In this document: one piece after another, positions 19,167 to 28,294 of the stretch
Numbering within the stretch: the stretch's first letter is position 1
Layout: every line of letters begins with the position of its first letter
Assembly (NCBI RefSeq): GCF_000702545.1
Contig: NZ_JNIO01000008.1
Coordinates: 1,364,001 to 1,428,000, forward strand
Length of the DNA: 64,000 nt
Origin: Selenomonas sp. AB3002
GTDB taxonomy: Bacteria; Bacillota; Negativicutes; Selenomonadales; Selenomonadaceae
Direction: 5' to 3'
Position numbers and translations under genes: made by a program
The notes under the pieces: model-generated
What the model saw: the letters and a program-made list of their open reading frames with translations, nothing else
What the model was told of the DNA's origin: nothing
The model's database searches: none

Positions 19167-22100
19167 TCATTTATATACAGACCGACTTTCAGCAGCCAAT
19201 GAATACTCATTTTCTTCGTAAGCTTTGTAATAAATTCCCTGTCCCTCCATATCCTGATTATCCGTCCACAATTCACATTGCAGCATCACCGTCTGCACGG
19301 CATCATCCATGCCCTCTGGGGGATATTTATGCTTCTTTAGCAACTTCTTGATGAGCATGCGCATTTTGGCTCTGGCACTGGAACGCTTCTGCCAGTCAAT
19401 GGTACGATTGCGGCGCAAGGTATCAGCCAATTCTTTGGTAATGGCAATAAGCTCATCATTTTCGTAGAAATCCTTGATGGCCTGGGGTTTTGTCAAAGCA
19501 TCATAAAAAGCCAGTTCATCAGCCGTGAGCCCCAGCTGCTGTCCTTCCTTTTGCGCCTCGGAGATTTGCTTGGCAAGATTAAGCAATTCTTCAATGACCT
19601 GCTCATTGGTAAGCATGCCATTCAAGTAGGCATTCATGGCACGCTGTATGATTTCGCTGAATTTCTCAGACTTCACTACGTTGGTGCGACGGTATACCTG
19701 CACCTGCTCAGCGATAAGCTTTTTCAGCAATTCCACAGCAAGATTTTTCTCCTTCATCTTGGAAATCTCTTCTAGGAATTTAGGATCAAACAGAGAAAAC
19801 TCACGCTCCACATCAGAAAACAGATTGATAACCCCGTCACTCTTGATGCTCTGCTTCAAGAGTTCGTTGATGCGCTGATTCATTTCCGGCAAAGAAATCT
19901 TCTGTCCTGCTCCCTGATGGGTTAGCCTGAGCACCAGCACACGCACAGCCTCAAAAAACGCCGCCTCGAAGCGTTCCTCTTCCGGTGCAAGAGAAGAACA
20001 TAGTGACAAGGCCTGATGCAGTAGCAGCGCCTCTTTGATAAACGCTTCTTTCTCCTTATCCTTCTCACGAGCAACAATGAAGTTTACAGCGCCGGTAATG
20101 GTCTTTGCCCTTTCCAAATCAGAGCCGTTAGCAAACTTCCCGTAATCAAAGCCATAGAACATATCACGGCAGACAGAGAGCTTTTCCAGGAACTTCGGAT
20201 AGGCTGCCTTGGCAATGTCCATATTGCCATAATTCTTCTTGTCACGCACAGTATAATCATTCATGGCCTGTTTGAGAGCAGAAGCAATGCCCACATAGTC
20301 AACTACCAGCCCGCCTTCCTTGTCCCGCCAGACGCGATTGACACGGGCAATGGCCTGCATGAGATTATGCCCGCTCATGGGCTTGTAGACATACATGGTT
20401 GCCATGGATGGCACATCAAAGCCCGTCAGCCACATATCCACTACTATGGCTATTTTCATGGGGCTGTCATTATCCTTGAATTTCTGCGCCAGTTCTTCCC
20501 TGCGGCGCTTGTTGCCAATTATCTGCCGCCAGTCTTCAGGATCTTTGTTGCTCTCAGTCATGACCACAGCTACCTTTTCGCTCCAATTTGGCCGCAGTTC
20601 CATAATGCGCCAATAAATCTTCATGGCAATAGCGCGAGAGTACGCCACAATCATGGCTTTGCCTGTCAGCAAATTTTCCCTATAGTTTTCATAGTGATCG
20701 AGAATATCCGTCACCAGCGAATTGATGGTCTTGTCATTGCCCAGCACAGCCTCCAGCTGTCCCAGCTCACGCTTGCTTTTCTCAATGGTTGCTTCATCTG
20801 CATTCTGAGCCATCAAGTCATACTCTGCATCTATCAGTTTCAGCGTAGCTTCGTCAAGCTGCAGCTTGATGACCCTGCTCTCATAGTAGACAGGACGGGT
20901 AGCCCCATCTTCTACTGCCTGGGTCATATCATAAATATCTATATAATCGCCAAAAACCTCACGGGTACTCCTATCCTTGGCAGAAATAGGCGTACCTGTA
21001 AAGCCTATATAAGTGGCATTAGGCAGGCTGTTACGGATAATGCGGGCCGTGCCCACTACCCGCCTGGCGATTTCCTGCCCCTCCTCGTCATGGGTCATGA
21101 CTATTCTTTCAGTCAGGCCATATTGCGAGCGGTGCGCCTCGTCCGCCATCACGATTACATTCCGTCGCTCTGACAGAGGCTCATCCGATTCCTCAAACTT
21201 CTGCATGGTGGTAAAGATGATGCCGTTAGCCTGACGTCCTGCCAGCAAAGCCTTCAAATGCTCCCGACTCTCTGCCTGGATCGGCTCCTGCCGCAAAAAA
21301 GCCTTGCACCTGGCAAACTGCCCATACAGCTGGTCATCAAGGTCATTCCTGTCCGTTATCACCACTACAGTGGGACTATTCAGTGCCGACTGTAGCAAAT
21401 GGACATAGAATACCATAGATAAGGACTTGCCGCTGCCCTGTGTATGCCAGAAAACGCCTCCCTTGCCATCAGTAACTGTGGCATGGGACGTGGAAGCAAT
21501 AGCCTTGCGCACTGCGAAATACTGATGATAGCCCGCCAGAATCTTGACCTTTGACAAGCCATCATTGGAAAAGCAGATAAAGTTCTGCAGGATATCCAGC
21601 AGCCTGTTCTGCTCAAAGATTCCCTCAAAGAAGGTGTCAAACTGGGCATACTGTGTATTTTCATAACTACCGTCAGTTGTCTTCCACTCCATGAACCTGT
21701 CTTCGCCGGAAGTTATAGTCCCCGCCTTGGAAGTCATCATGTCGCTCATAACGCAGATAGCGTTATAGATAAACATAGACGGGATTTCGTGCATGTAGTT
21801 CCGCAGTTGCAAATATGCCTCGCTGGCATCCGTTTCCTCACGGGAAGGAGATTTCAGTTCAATAATGGCTATGGGCAAGCCATTCAAGAAGATGACAATA
21901 TCCGGCCTCTTCTGGCTGTTCTCTATATACGTCCACTGATTGGCCGCAATAAAGGAATTGTTGTCAGGATTTTCATAGTCCGCCAAATAAGCAATAGCCG
22001 AGCGCTCCTCCCCATTGACCGTATACCGCACAGGAATGCCACTTTGCAGGTAGTCCATAAAGACTTCATTGCGCTGTGCCAATTCGCCACTCTCAAAGTT

Positions 22101-22304
22101 GCGGAGCTTATAAAGGGCATCAGCAATGGCATCCTCTGGCAAATCAGAATTCAGCCGCCGGATATAATCCTCTAGAACTTCATCATAAAGAGGACTGCGC
22201 TGATTCCGCTCCACCTCCGGGCCATAGACTATATCATAGTTCAGCCCGCTGAATAATTCCATAACAGAGTTTTCATAGTCGGCTTCGGTATAAAATCCTG
22301 ACAA
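19167..22304 (-). CDS. hsdR: Type I restriction enzyme, restriction/translocase subunit HsdR
   Basis: 1045 residues from TTG at 22302-22304 (GGGAGG eight bases upstream). HsdR pumps DNA with ATP and cuts it far from the recognition site. The nuclease core shows PD at about 134 and 'IIELKSP' near 148-151. The motor has Walker A 'HTQGSGKS' (about 287-294), 'VITDRNDLDDQL', DEAH-box 'VMADEAHRSQYG', 'IGFTGTPIS' and 'QAIARVNRVW', followed by a helical C-terminal region that docks on HsdM. All motor motifs are intact. hsdM and hsdS lie 5-7 kb upstream on the same strand, separated by an ATPase gene and small genes. Confidence 0.95.
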   Translation of the reverse strand: MSGFYTEADYENSVMELFSGLNYDIVYGPEVERNQRSPLYDEVLEDYIRRLNSDLPEDAIADALYKLRNFESGELAQRNEVFMDYLQSGIPVRYTVNGEERSAIAYLADYENPDNNSFIAANQWTYIENSQKRPDIVIFLNGLPIAIIELKSPSREETDASEAYLQLRNYMHEIPSMFIYNAICVMSDMMTSKAGTITSGEDRFMEWKTTDGSYENTQYAQFDTFFEGIFEQNRLLDILQNFICFSNDGLSKVKILAGYHQYFAVRKAIASTSHATVTDGKGGVFWHTQGSGKSLSMVFYVHLLQSALNSPTVVVITDRNDLDDQLYGQFARCKAFLRQEPIQAESREHLKALLAGRQANGIIFTTMQKFEESDEPLSERRNVIVMADEAHRSQYGLTERIVMTHDEEGQEIARRVVGTARIIRNSLPNATYIGFTGTPISAKDRSTREVFGDYIDIYDMTQAVEDGATRPVYYESRVIKLQLDEATLKLIDAEYDLMAQNADEATIEKSKRELGQLEAVLGNDKTINSLVTDILDHYENYRENLLTGKAMIVAYSRAIAMKIYWRIMELRPNWSEKVAVVMTESNKDPEDWRQIIGNKRRREELAQKFKDNDSPMKIAIVVDMWLTGFDVPSMATMYVYKPMSGHNLMQAIARVNRVWRDKEGGLVVDYVGIASALKQAMNDYTVRDKKNYGNMDIAKAAYPKFLEKLSVCRDMFYGFDYGKFANGSDLERAKTITGAVNFIVAREKDKEKEAFIKEALLLHQALSLCSSLAPEEERFEAAFFEAVRVLVLRLTHQGAGQKISLPEMNQRINELLKQSIKSDGVINLFSDVEREFSLFDPKFLEEISKMKEKNLAVELLKKLIAEQVQVYRRTNVVKSEKFSEIIQRAMNAYLNGMLTNEQVIEELLNLAKQISEAQKEGQQLGLTADELAFYDALTKPQAIKDFYENDELIAITKELADTLRRNRTIDWQKRSSARAKMRMLIKKLLKKHKYPPEGMDDAVQTVMLQCELWTDNQDMEGQGIYYKAYEENEYSLAAESRSVYK

Positions 22305-22345
22305 AATAATTTCCTCCCTTCCAGGGTACGGAAATAAGCAACCTC

Positions 22346-22624
22346 TTAGCAATAAAAGGTGACGTTAGAAAAATATGCATGCCATTTTTTTATAACTTCA
22401 TCACTTCTTGCTTCGATAATACGCATTATATTCCGCAATGCAATGGCAGGTATTTTAGATTTGTTATGGCACAGTAAACACTTTCCCGCACTGGTAATCC
22501 AAACCTTAGTAGCATTTGGCACTGGCTTACCTTCAGAAATATGAACATGAACCGGTTCAAGAGGATCGCTTTCGTTTGTCCAGAAGTATACCCAGTAAGA
22601 ACCAATCTTAAAGATTTGCGGCAT
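22346..22624 (-). CDS. DUF4160-family small protein
   Basis: 92 residues from the ATG at 22622-22624, with GGTGGAGG upstream. 'MPQIFKIGSYWVYFWTNE' followed by 'PVHVHISEG' is the DUF4160 pattern (Phe/Tyr-rich start, HxHxxxG-like middle). These small proteins are often found with a second small gene and are suspected toxin-antitoxin or defence accessories; no activity is established to my knowledge. The gene overlaps the previous one by 17 bases. Confidence 0.7.
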   Translation of the reverse strand: MPQIFKIGSYWVYFWTNESDPLEPVHVHISEGKPVPNATKVWITSAGKCLLCHNKSKIPAIALRNIMRIIEARSDEVIKKWHAYFSNVTFYC

Positions 22625-22880
22625 TTTCAAATCCTCCACCTTGGGCGAACTCTATAATAAGATGCGATGTACTCTTTATGATGCTTAAATAATTCTGAAC
22701 TTCATCTTCACTAAAACCAAATATATCCTCTACTTTGTAGCTTGGCAGATAACAGGTCATGTGATGAAAACAATCTTTCTCATCAGGTTTTTCTATATAA
22801 ACTTTCACCTCGTTGTTTTCAAGTAACTCAGAATGCACAATTTCAGTCTCATCTTCCAATGTCAAAAAAGGATACATCAT
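22608..22880 (-). CDS. Small acidic partner of the DUF4160 gene
   Basis: 90 residues from the ATG at 22878-22880 (GGAGG eight bases upstream). Starts 'MMYPFLTLEDETEIVHSEL' and carries 'CYLPSYKVEDIFGFSEDEV'. Acidic, no membrane segment. The overlap with the DUF4160 gene implies coupled translation and a shared job, such as an antitoxin-like role (inference). Confidence 0.6.
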   Translation of the reverse strand: MMYPFLTLEDETEIVHSELLENNEVKVYIEKPDEKDCFHHMTCYLPSYKVEDIFGFSEDEVQNYLSIIKSTSHLIIEFAQGGGFENAANL

Positions 22881-22924
22881 TTCTTTCACCTCCAAGGTTA
22901 TATATCTCTACGAAGATATCTATT

Positions 22925-23227
22925 TTACACTATCAATATTCGATCTTGCATAATAGTCTTGTATAATTCGCTATCCTGATTGATTTCATGAATTTCAAAT
23001 ATATCTACGTTCTTTTGCGAAGCCTCTCGCAATTCCTCCCCTAATGCAAATACATTGGTCAGCTTGAATTTATCTCCACCGATTACCAGGAAATCCAAAT
23101 CGCTATTCTCATCCGCTTCGCCTCTAGCATAGGAACCAAACAGATATAACTCTTTAGCATTATATCTTTCTGCTAAAGGTCTTACTAAAGTGACAATATC
23201 TTCTAAAGATAAAATCCTCTTATTCAT
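22925..23227 (-). CDS. Minimal nucleotidyltransferase (MNT domain)
   Basis: 100 residues. The pol-beta-type signature 'LFGSYARGEADENSDLDFLV' (Gly31-Ser32, Asp43, Asp45) and a third acidic residue in 'VDIFEI' are all present, so it should bind metal and NTP. In MntA/HepT pairs such enzymes add AMP to the HEPN toxin and silence it. The HI0074-type partner expected next to it is found instead at 18738-19145. AT-rich like the ATPase upstream. Confidence 0.85.
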   Translation of the reverse strand: MNKRILSLEDIVTLVRPLAERYNAKELYLFGSYARGEADENSDLDFLVIGGDKFKLTNVFALGEELREASQKNVDIFEIHEINQDSELYKTIMQDRILIV

Positions 23228-23266
23228 ATCTATACATTCCTAACAGCAAACTACATAGAGTGATTT

Positions 23267-25198
23267 TCAATTATTGAAAATTTCTTGTATCAACTCAATA
23301 ATATTTTTAAATCCTTCAACGCTTATGTCAGCAAAATTACCCTTTTCATTATAAACATTGTCTGCAAAGTCACTTTTTGAGAGTGCCAAGCTTTTTTCTT
23401 CACTATCAAAAACATTGCTATCTATTATCTTTACAATGCCACTCTTGTATGCACCAGCAATCGCACTGTTAGAACACGTAATTTGAGAATTCGTTTTGAG
23501 TTGATGCGATTTTTCCTTAAATTCTTCTGACAGATATATTCTGCGTCCATTCTTGTCACATCTTTTCAAATCGTCACGAGTGTATAAAAGTTCTATAGAT
23601 ATATCATCCCCATATCCATGAACATCTGTTATACAACAACCATATACGTTATTTCCAAAATCAACGGTATCAATATACTTTTTCCCCGTTTTTGTATCAC
23701 AATCAAAAACGCCAATTATCTTATGTACCTGAGGAATTTTCGCAAGATTATCCAATAACGATTCTAGTTTTGAATCTCCTAATTCATATTCATACTCTAA
23801 GAATTCTATATTAACATCTTGAAACATTCCCTTTTTCTGCAAACAAGAAAGAGCGTGTTTTATATGTTTCCAGTCAGTCTTCCCTTCAGTAATAATTAAT
23901 GGCTTGCTTACCTTATCTAGTTTTTTATTAACATCATCCAACGAATTTAGAACTTCTTTATAACTCTCATCAATAATAGAATAACATCTTTCTATTTCAT
24001 CAAAGTGCTCTATTTGGTTCGTAATAGTTCCTGTAGGTAGTGTTACAAAATTGCAACTATCCTTAAATTTATTTTTCATACCTAGAAGGAAGAACGGTGA
24101 GTGGCTAGTAACTATAAATTGTATCTTAGGAAACATACTAATTAAATTTGGTAAAACAGTCTTTAATAAATCAGAATGTAGATGAAGATCTATTTCATCA
24201 ATCAAAACAACACCGGAGATAGCTTCAAAAGTCATAGAATTCAACGTGCTAAATTTATCATACTCCCGTAAAATCGAAGCCATCATACCTAATAACATAA
24301 TTTCTCCAGATGATAGGTTTGCAAATCTAGGAACGACCAAATTTTCTCCTTCGTTATCAACGCTTCCTAAAATTTGAATTTGTCTACGACCATGTTGTTT
24401 TGGTACTATAACAAACCTCATTGAAGAATACTTATTCATGTAGATATTTTTTAGGAGCGTGTTAATTGCGTTAATTATATTTGTATTCTTTCCCGCAGTT
24501 ATTCTATAAGTTAATGGAGTATCACCATTCTCTACTTTTACTGGCAGGGCTCTATTCTCATACAGAGCTTGATCTATAGCCACATCTAAAAGCCACGACT
24601 CTACATTTTCCAATAAATTATATTGAATTATCGAGTCATTACATTTCCCAACATAATTAGTGTCGTTAAACACAAATTTGGATGAATAATTTTTTTCATT
24701 CTCCCAAGTTGGGATATAGTAACGTTCCACAGGAAAATATAAAAAAATCTCTTGTTCAAATACATTTACTAATGGCTTTTGAGTTTTTACATAAAAGCCA
24801 TTATCCTTCAAATTCTTATCATATATATCTACACCATTATACATTTTAGGATCAAAGTGTGATTTGAAGTCATCATAATCTCTAGCCATTAAATCTACAT
24901 AATATGCATCATTATCAAAAGTCATTTTGCTATATGCATCATTTTCACTTGACGATATATAATGTTTTGACCCAACTCTATAATAACTTTGTCCAATAAC
25001 ATCAGAAATCTCTTGATAAAAATTTCGCTTAATTTCTATTAGCGAATGTGCAATGTTTGATAGCAGCAATGTTTTACCTACACCATTCTTACCAATAAAA
25101 ACTGTTGGCTTAGGTGTCCCATTTTCATTAAACTGAAAATCGTACTTCACATCTTTTAGTGCACCATAATTTTTAAATAAGACATTTCTTAGATACAT
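23267..25198 (-). CDS. OLD-like AAA ATPase with C-terminal TOPRIM nuclease domain
   Basis: 643 residues, AT-rich. ABC/RecF-type ATPase: Walker A 'IGKNGVGKT' (35-43), signature 'LSSGE' (295-299), Walker B 'LIDEID' (332-337) and H-loop 'TSHS' (364-367). A TOPRIM domain follows with Glu438 in 'ITEGKTDW' and the Asp pair in 'GVFDCDTKTGKK' (499-501). This is the plan of OLD-family nucleases, which include the P2 Old protein and GajA of the Gabija phage-defence system. No UvrD-like gajB or reverse transcriptase is beside it, so it would be a stand-alone OLD. It sits between the split hsdS and hsdR, suggesting a defence role. Confidence 0.82.
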   Translation of the reverse strand: MYLRNVLFKNYGALKDVKYDFQFNENGTPKPTVFIGKNGVGKTLLLSNIAHSLIEIKRNFYQEISDVIGQSYYRVGSKHYISSSENDAYSKMTFDNDAYYVDLMARDYDDFKSHFDPKMYNGVDIYDKNLKDNGFYVKTQKPLVNVFEQEIFLYFPVERYYIPTWENEKNYSSKFVFNDTNYVGKCNDSIIQYNLLENVESWLLDVAIDQALYENRALPVKVENGDTPLTYRITAGKNTNIINAINTLLKNIYMNKYSSMRFVIVPKQHGRRQIQILGSVDNEGENLVVPRFANLSSGEIMLLGMMASILREYDKFSTLNSMTFEAISGVVLIDEIDLHLHSDLLKTVLPNLISMFPKIQFIVTSHSPFFLLGMKNKFKDSCNFVTLPTGTITNQIEHFDEIERCYSIIDESYKEVLNSLDDVNKKLDKVSKPLIITEGKTDWKHIKHALSCLQKKGMFQDVNIEFLEYEYELGDSKLESLLDNLAKIPQVHKIIGVFDCDTKTGKKYIDTVDFGNNVYGCCITDVHGYGDDISIELLYTRDDLKRCDKNGRRIYLSEEFKEKSHQLKTNSQITCSNSAIAGAYKSGIVKIIDSNVFDSEEKSLALSKSDFADNVYNEKGNFADISVEGFKNIIELIQEIFNN

Positions 25199-25231
25199 AT
25201 TTTCTTACTCCACATAAACGAACTTAAAGAC

Positions 25232-25465
25232 CTATAGATCAATAGATGATACATCTATTTCCCCGGACAAAAGTCGTGGGAGTAGTGCATCACGCAAATT
25301 AGCAAGCCTAATATTTTCCAGAGAATTATTGCAACATACAGCAAAAATTTGCGGTACTACCTCACGAAACTCCTGCATATCAGAATCACTCAGTCTTGGC
25401 AGCTCATATTTTCCTATGGTTTCAGCAGATACTCTTTGTCTTCCACTGCTTCCATTCATATTTTT
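25232..25465 (-). pseudogene. hsdS: 3' fragment of hsdS cut off by the insertion sequence
   Basis: Encodes the last 74 residues of the specificity subunit, 'NGSSGRQRVSAETIGKYELP' onward to 'LRDALLPRLLSGEIDVSS', typical of the distal conserved region of HsdS. It begins at one copy of the 8-bp target duplication (25458-25465). Joined to 27310-28265 it gives one frame of 393 residues. Translation here would need a new start. Confidence 0.92.
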
Positions 25466-25482
25466 GGCGTGTTTCAAAAACA
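25466..25482 (+). repeat. Left inverted repeat of the insertion sequence
   Basis: GGCGTGTTTCAAAAACA, directly after target copy 25458-25465. Confidence 0.95.
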
Positions 25483-25636
25483 TCAAAATCAGCTTTAAAA
25501 CCAGCCTGAAAAAAATCTGTTGACTTCACCTTAAATTATCTCAACTGCTGTTCAAATAAAATAAAAGCATACGTTCACCTCAAATGCTTTATACTGAGAG
25601 TAGCAACAATCCAGTTAGGCATAGGAGGTGTACCGT

Positions 25637-27196
25637 ATGCTAACATCATTGTACTACCCAAAAGAGATATTGAAAAGTCTTTTATCTGGAGTTCCCACTT
25701 CGTTACCCGGTGGTTTTAACTCTTGCTCCTTTTTTATGGGACTTATCGGAAAGTGGGCTGACCAGGTGAATTTGCCTGTAACTGTGATCTCTGAAGCATT
25801 TGGTGTTACCCCTCAGGCTGTCTATGGAAATATCAACCGCCTTGCTCAACTTGAAGCCAGAATTGATGCGCAACCAGACATCCCAGCCGATTGCATCATA
25901 CTCACGCAAAAGGGTATTGATAAGATAATCCTGGCTTTAGCCTTAGATGCACACGCTTCCTTGGAAGGCATACAGCGTGTCTTGGCCACGCTAGACTGTA
26001 AGAACACCCGGCGTTCCATCGGCCACATAAGTGAATTTCTGTCAAAAGCGGGAGCTTTTGCAGCGGAAATCACTAAGGCCATCCCCTTGGACGGTATCTG
26101 CCATGGGGCAAACGATGAGGTATTTGATGGCAGTGACAAGCCAGTGCTCACAGGTGTTGACCCCGATTCCACTTACATCTACTTGATGCAGAATATGGAT
26201 GACCGCAAGGGCGAAACGTGGGAACTTGCCATGGAGACCTTGAAGGATTTGGGGCTCAAGCTGAAGGTGGCCATCAGCGATGCTGGCAGCGGTCTCCTCA
26301 AAGGCGTGAAGGCCGCCTTCCCTGATGCCGATACCCAGCTTGATCTATTCCATGTCTTAAGGGACATAGGCCGTCCCGTTTACCGCTTCAAAGAGCATAC
26401 CTTCAAGGAGCTTGCGGAATGCTACAAGCTTGAAAGTGCCGCAGCAAAAGAGAAAAGGCAATGGAGCCAACGGGCCAGGAAGAGACAGAAGAAGCTGGCT
26501 GATTACAAGACTGCAATTCCAGCCATGATAGAAGACTTTGACATGTTGGATATCCTATACTCCTGGCTACGTGAGATGGTCTCCTTTAGCGGCCATAGCT
26601 ATGACGAGGTGATGGAGCTAATGGATTGGATTCTTGACGAGATGCTTGCTGTGTCAATCCGCCATAGCTGGTCATACAAGCTTAGCAGCGAAATTCTGCG
26701 GTTCAAGGATCGGCTGCCTACGACCATGCTTTTCATAAGCAGACTGTTCCGTGACTTCAGCATGAAAGCTGAGGCTATGGGACTGCCTAAGGAGGTGTTC
26801 CGTCTTCTCTATAGCAGATTATCAGTAAACAAAGAGTCAGAAGCCTATGCGGAACTTACCCGGCAGGCATCAGCCCTCATCCCGGCAGGGGAGTTAGCCA
26901 ATGTTGAAAAAGTGCATGATGAAATAGTCACCGGCATCAAGAGGGCCAGCAGCATGGTCGAAAATGTCAATGGCAGGCTTCGTGCCTACATGAACATAAA
27001 GAGGCATGTTTCATCGAACTTTTATAGCCTGGTTCAACTTCACATGAATGCGAAGAAGTACCGTAGGTCAAGGGTTGCGTCAAGAAAGGGCCACAGCCCG
27101 TTGGAACTGCTTACAGGCAAGCCGTGGCCAGAATTCATTGACCTGCTGGAGGAATATGGATTCTGGGACAAAGACATGGCGGAACAAGTTGCATAA
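25637..27196 (+). CDS. DDE-type transposase
   Basis: 519 residues from ATG at 25637 (AGGAGGT seven bases upstream). The N-terminal part (about 45-85) looks like a helix-turn-helix ('ISEAFGVTPQAVYGNINRL'). The catalytic core appears to use Asp in 'GANDEVFDG' or 'TGVDPDSTYIY', Asp in 'AISDAGSGLL' and Glu in 'SMVENVNGRLRAY', with 'QLDLFHVLRDI' between; this spacing fits a DDE enzyme with a long helical insertion before the Glu. No stop or frameshift, so it may be active. I cannot name the family. Confidence 0.85.
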   Translation: MLTSLYYPKEILKSLLSGVPTSLPGGFNSCSFFMGLIGKWADQVNLPVTVISEAFGVTPQAVYGNINRLAQLEARIDAQPDIPADCIILTQKGIDKIILALALDAHASLEGIQRVLATLDCKNTRRSIGHISEFLSKAGAFAAEITKAIPLDGICHGANDEVFDGSDKPVLTGVDPDSTYIYLMQNMDDRKGETWELAMETLKDLGLKLKVAISDAGSGLLKGVKAAFPDADTQLDLFHVLRDIGRPVYRFKEHTFKELAECYKLESAAAKEKRQWSQRARKRQKKLADYKTAIPAMIEDFDMLDILYSWLREMVSFSGHSYDEVMELMDWILDEMLAVSIRHSWSYKLSSEILRFKDRLPTTMLFISRLFRDFSMKAEAMGLPKEVFRLLYSRLSVNKESEAYAELTRQASALIPAGELANVEKVHDEIVTGIKRASSMVENVNGRLRAYMNIKRHVSSNFYSLVQLHMNAKKYRRSRVASRKGHSPLELLTGKPWPEFIDLLEEYGFWDKDMAEQVA

Positions 27197-27230
27197 ATTT
27201 CGCACACAAAAGCGAAAACTCAACGGCATT

Positions 27231-28265
27231 TTATGCCGCACAGGAGGGTGTTGCTTTTTGCTCTTTCAAAGGATTTTTAAACATCAAATGGCTGTTTTTG
27301 AAACACGCCATATTTTTTACTGCATAATCAACAAATTCAGGATATCTAGCCAGACAATAGAAAAATTCACTAGGATACTTTCCCCGAGAACTAATCACAA
27401 CATATTCTGTAGAACCAAATGCTACTTCCCCTTCATCAAGGAAATTTATATATGCTGTTTTACCATTTTCTAAGCAGGGTGTTATTCTTGCCAATAAGGT
27501 ATCTCCGTTACAAAAACGCATACCTCCCGAAAAAGGTTTATATTCCCATCCATTTGGAAAACTTGTTGATTTAGATAACTGTGACATATCGATACATCTT
27601 GCAATATTTCCTTTTGATAATGCTCGTTTTGGATTTAACTGAGCAACATCGGACAAGGTGCAATATGATGAATGTGACGATTCGATTATCTTACCAAATA
27701 TTGCTTGTGCTTGATCTTCTAAAATCTTGTTTATCTTTGAATTACATTGTATTTTATCCTGAATATCATCTAATACTTTTACTATTCTATTCTGTTCACT
27801 TAAGTCAGGCAACGGAATTCGTAAATCTTCTATCATCTGCTTGGTGAGTGCTTTCCTCGTTGCTCCACCAGCTGATAACATAAGCAAATACGGCTTCTGT
27901 ACCTGTAGCCAGTACAGAATAAAACTGTTTGATATTATATCTCTCTTTCCTCTGATAATAGCAACATGCTGATTCACTCTTGCCGGGAGGAATGCATCAT
28001 CTACCATACAGACACGCGCTACAGAATCACCTGTAATATTCAGCAGCACATCACCAGATTCAACACAGACATTCTTTAACTTATCAGCCTGCGCATTGTT
28101 GATGTATACTAAACCATCCTCTGAAAACTCGAAATCTAGGACATTTTGACTTCTAATTAGCGATATTCCAGTCTCCTGATATGCTTCCTTACCACCTCTG
28201 GGAGTAGCGCCACTGCCTATTTTTTCGCACACATCCCCCAACCGAACCTCGCGCCATTTTTTCAT
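27231..28265 (-). pseudogene. hsdS: hsdS, type I specificity subunit, truncated by the insertion sequence
   Basis: Residues 1-319 are native HsdS, ending at 27310 in the target-site copy; the last 25 residues come from the insertion sequence. HsdS chooses the two-part DNA target: first recognition domain about 1-150 ('WREVRLGDVCEKIGSGATP', 'IPLPDLSEQNRIV'), spacer helix, then the second domain ('LSDVAQLNPKRAL'). The end of that second domain and the distal helix are missing. The protein may be made from the ATG 29 bases after hsdM, but without the distal conserved region the methylase and nuclease are expected to be impaired or altered. Base content is more AT-rich than hsdM. Confidence 0.92.
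27293..27309 (-). repeat. Right inverted repeat of the insertion sequence
   Basis: Reverse complement of the left 17-base repeat, directly before target copy 27310-27317. Confidence 0.95.
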
Positions 28266-28294
28266 CAGAAAACCTCTATTCTGTAGCTAGTCAT

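Larger units (their letters stand above)
25466..27309 (+). mobile_element. 1844-bp insertion sequence inside hsdS, family unassigned
   Basis: Both ends carry the 17-base inverted repeat GGCGTGTTTCAAAAACA, perfect, with weaker similarity inside. Flanks are the exact 8-bp direct repeat ATATTTTT (25458-25465 and 27310-27317). One transposase gene on the plus strand, opposite to hsdS. The clean repeats and intact gene suggest recent insertion. Eight-bp duplications and GG ends occur in several families such as ISL3; the transposase does not clearly match one I know. Confidence 0.95.

Noticed and set aside
23267-25198. Full Gabija system
   Set aside because: Only the GajA-like plan is present; there is no UvrD-type gajB neighbour.
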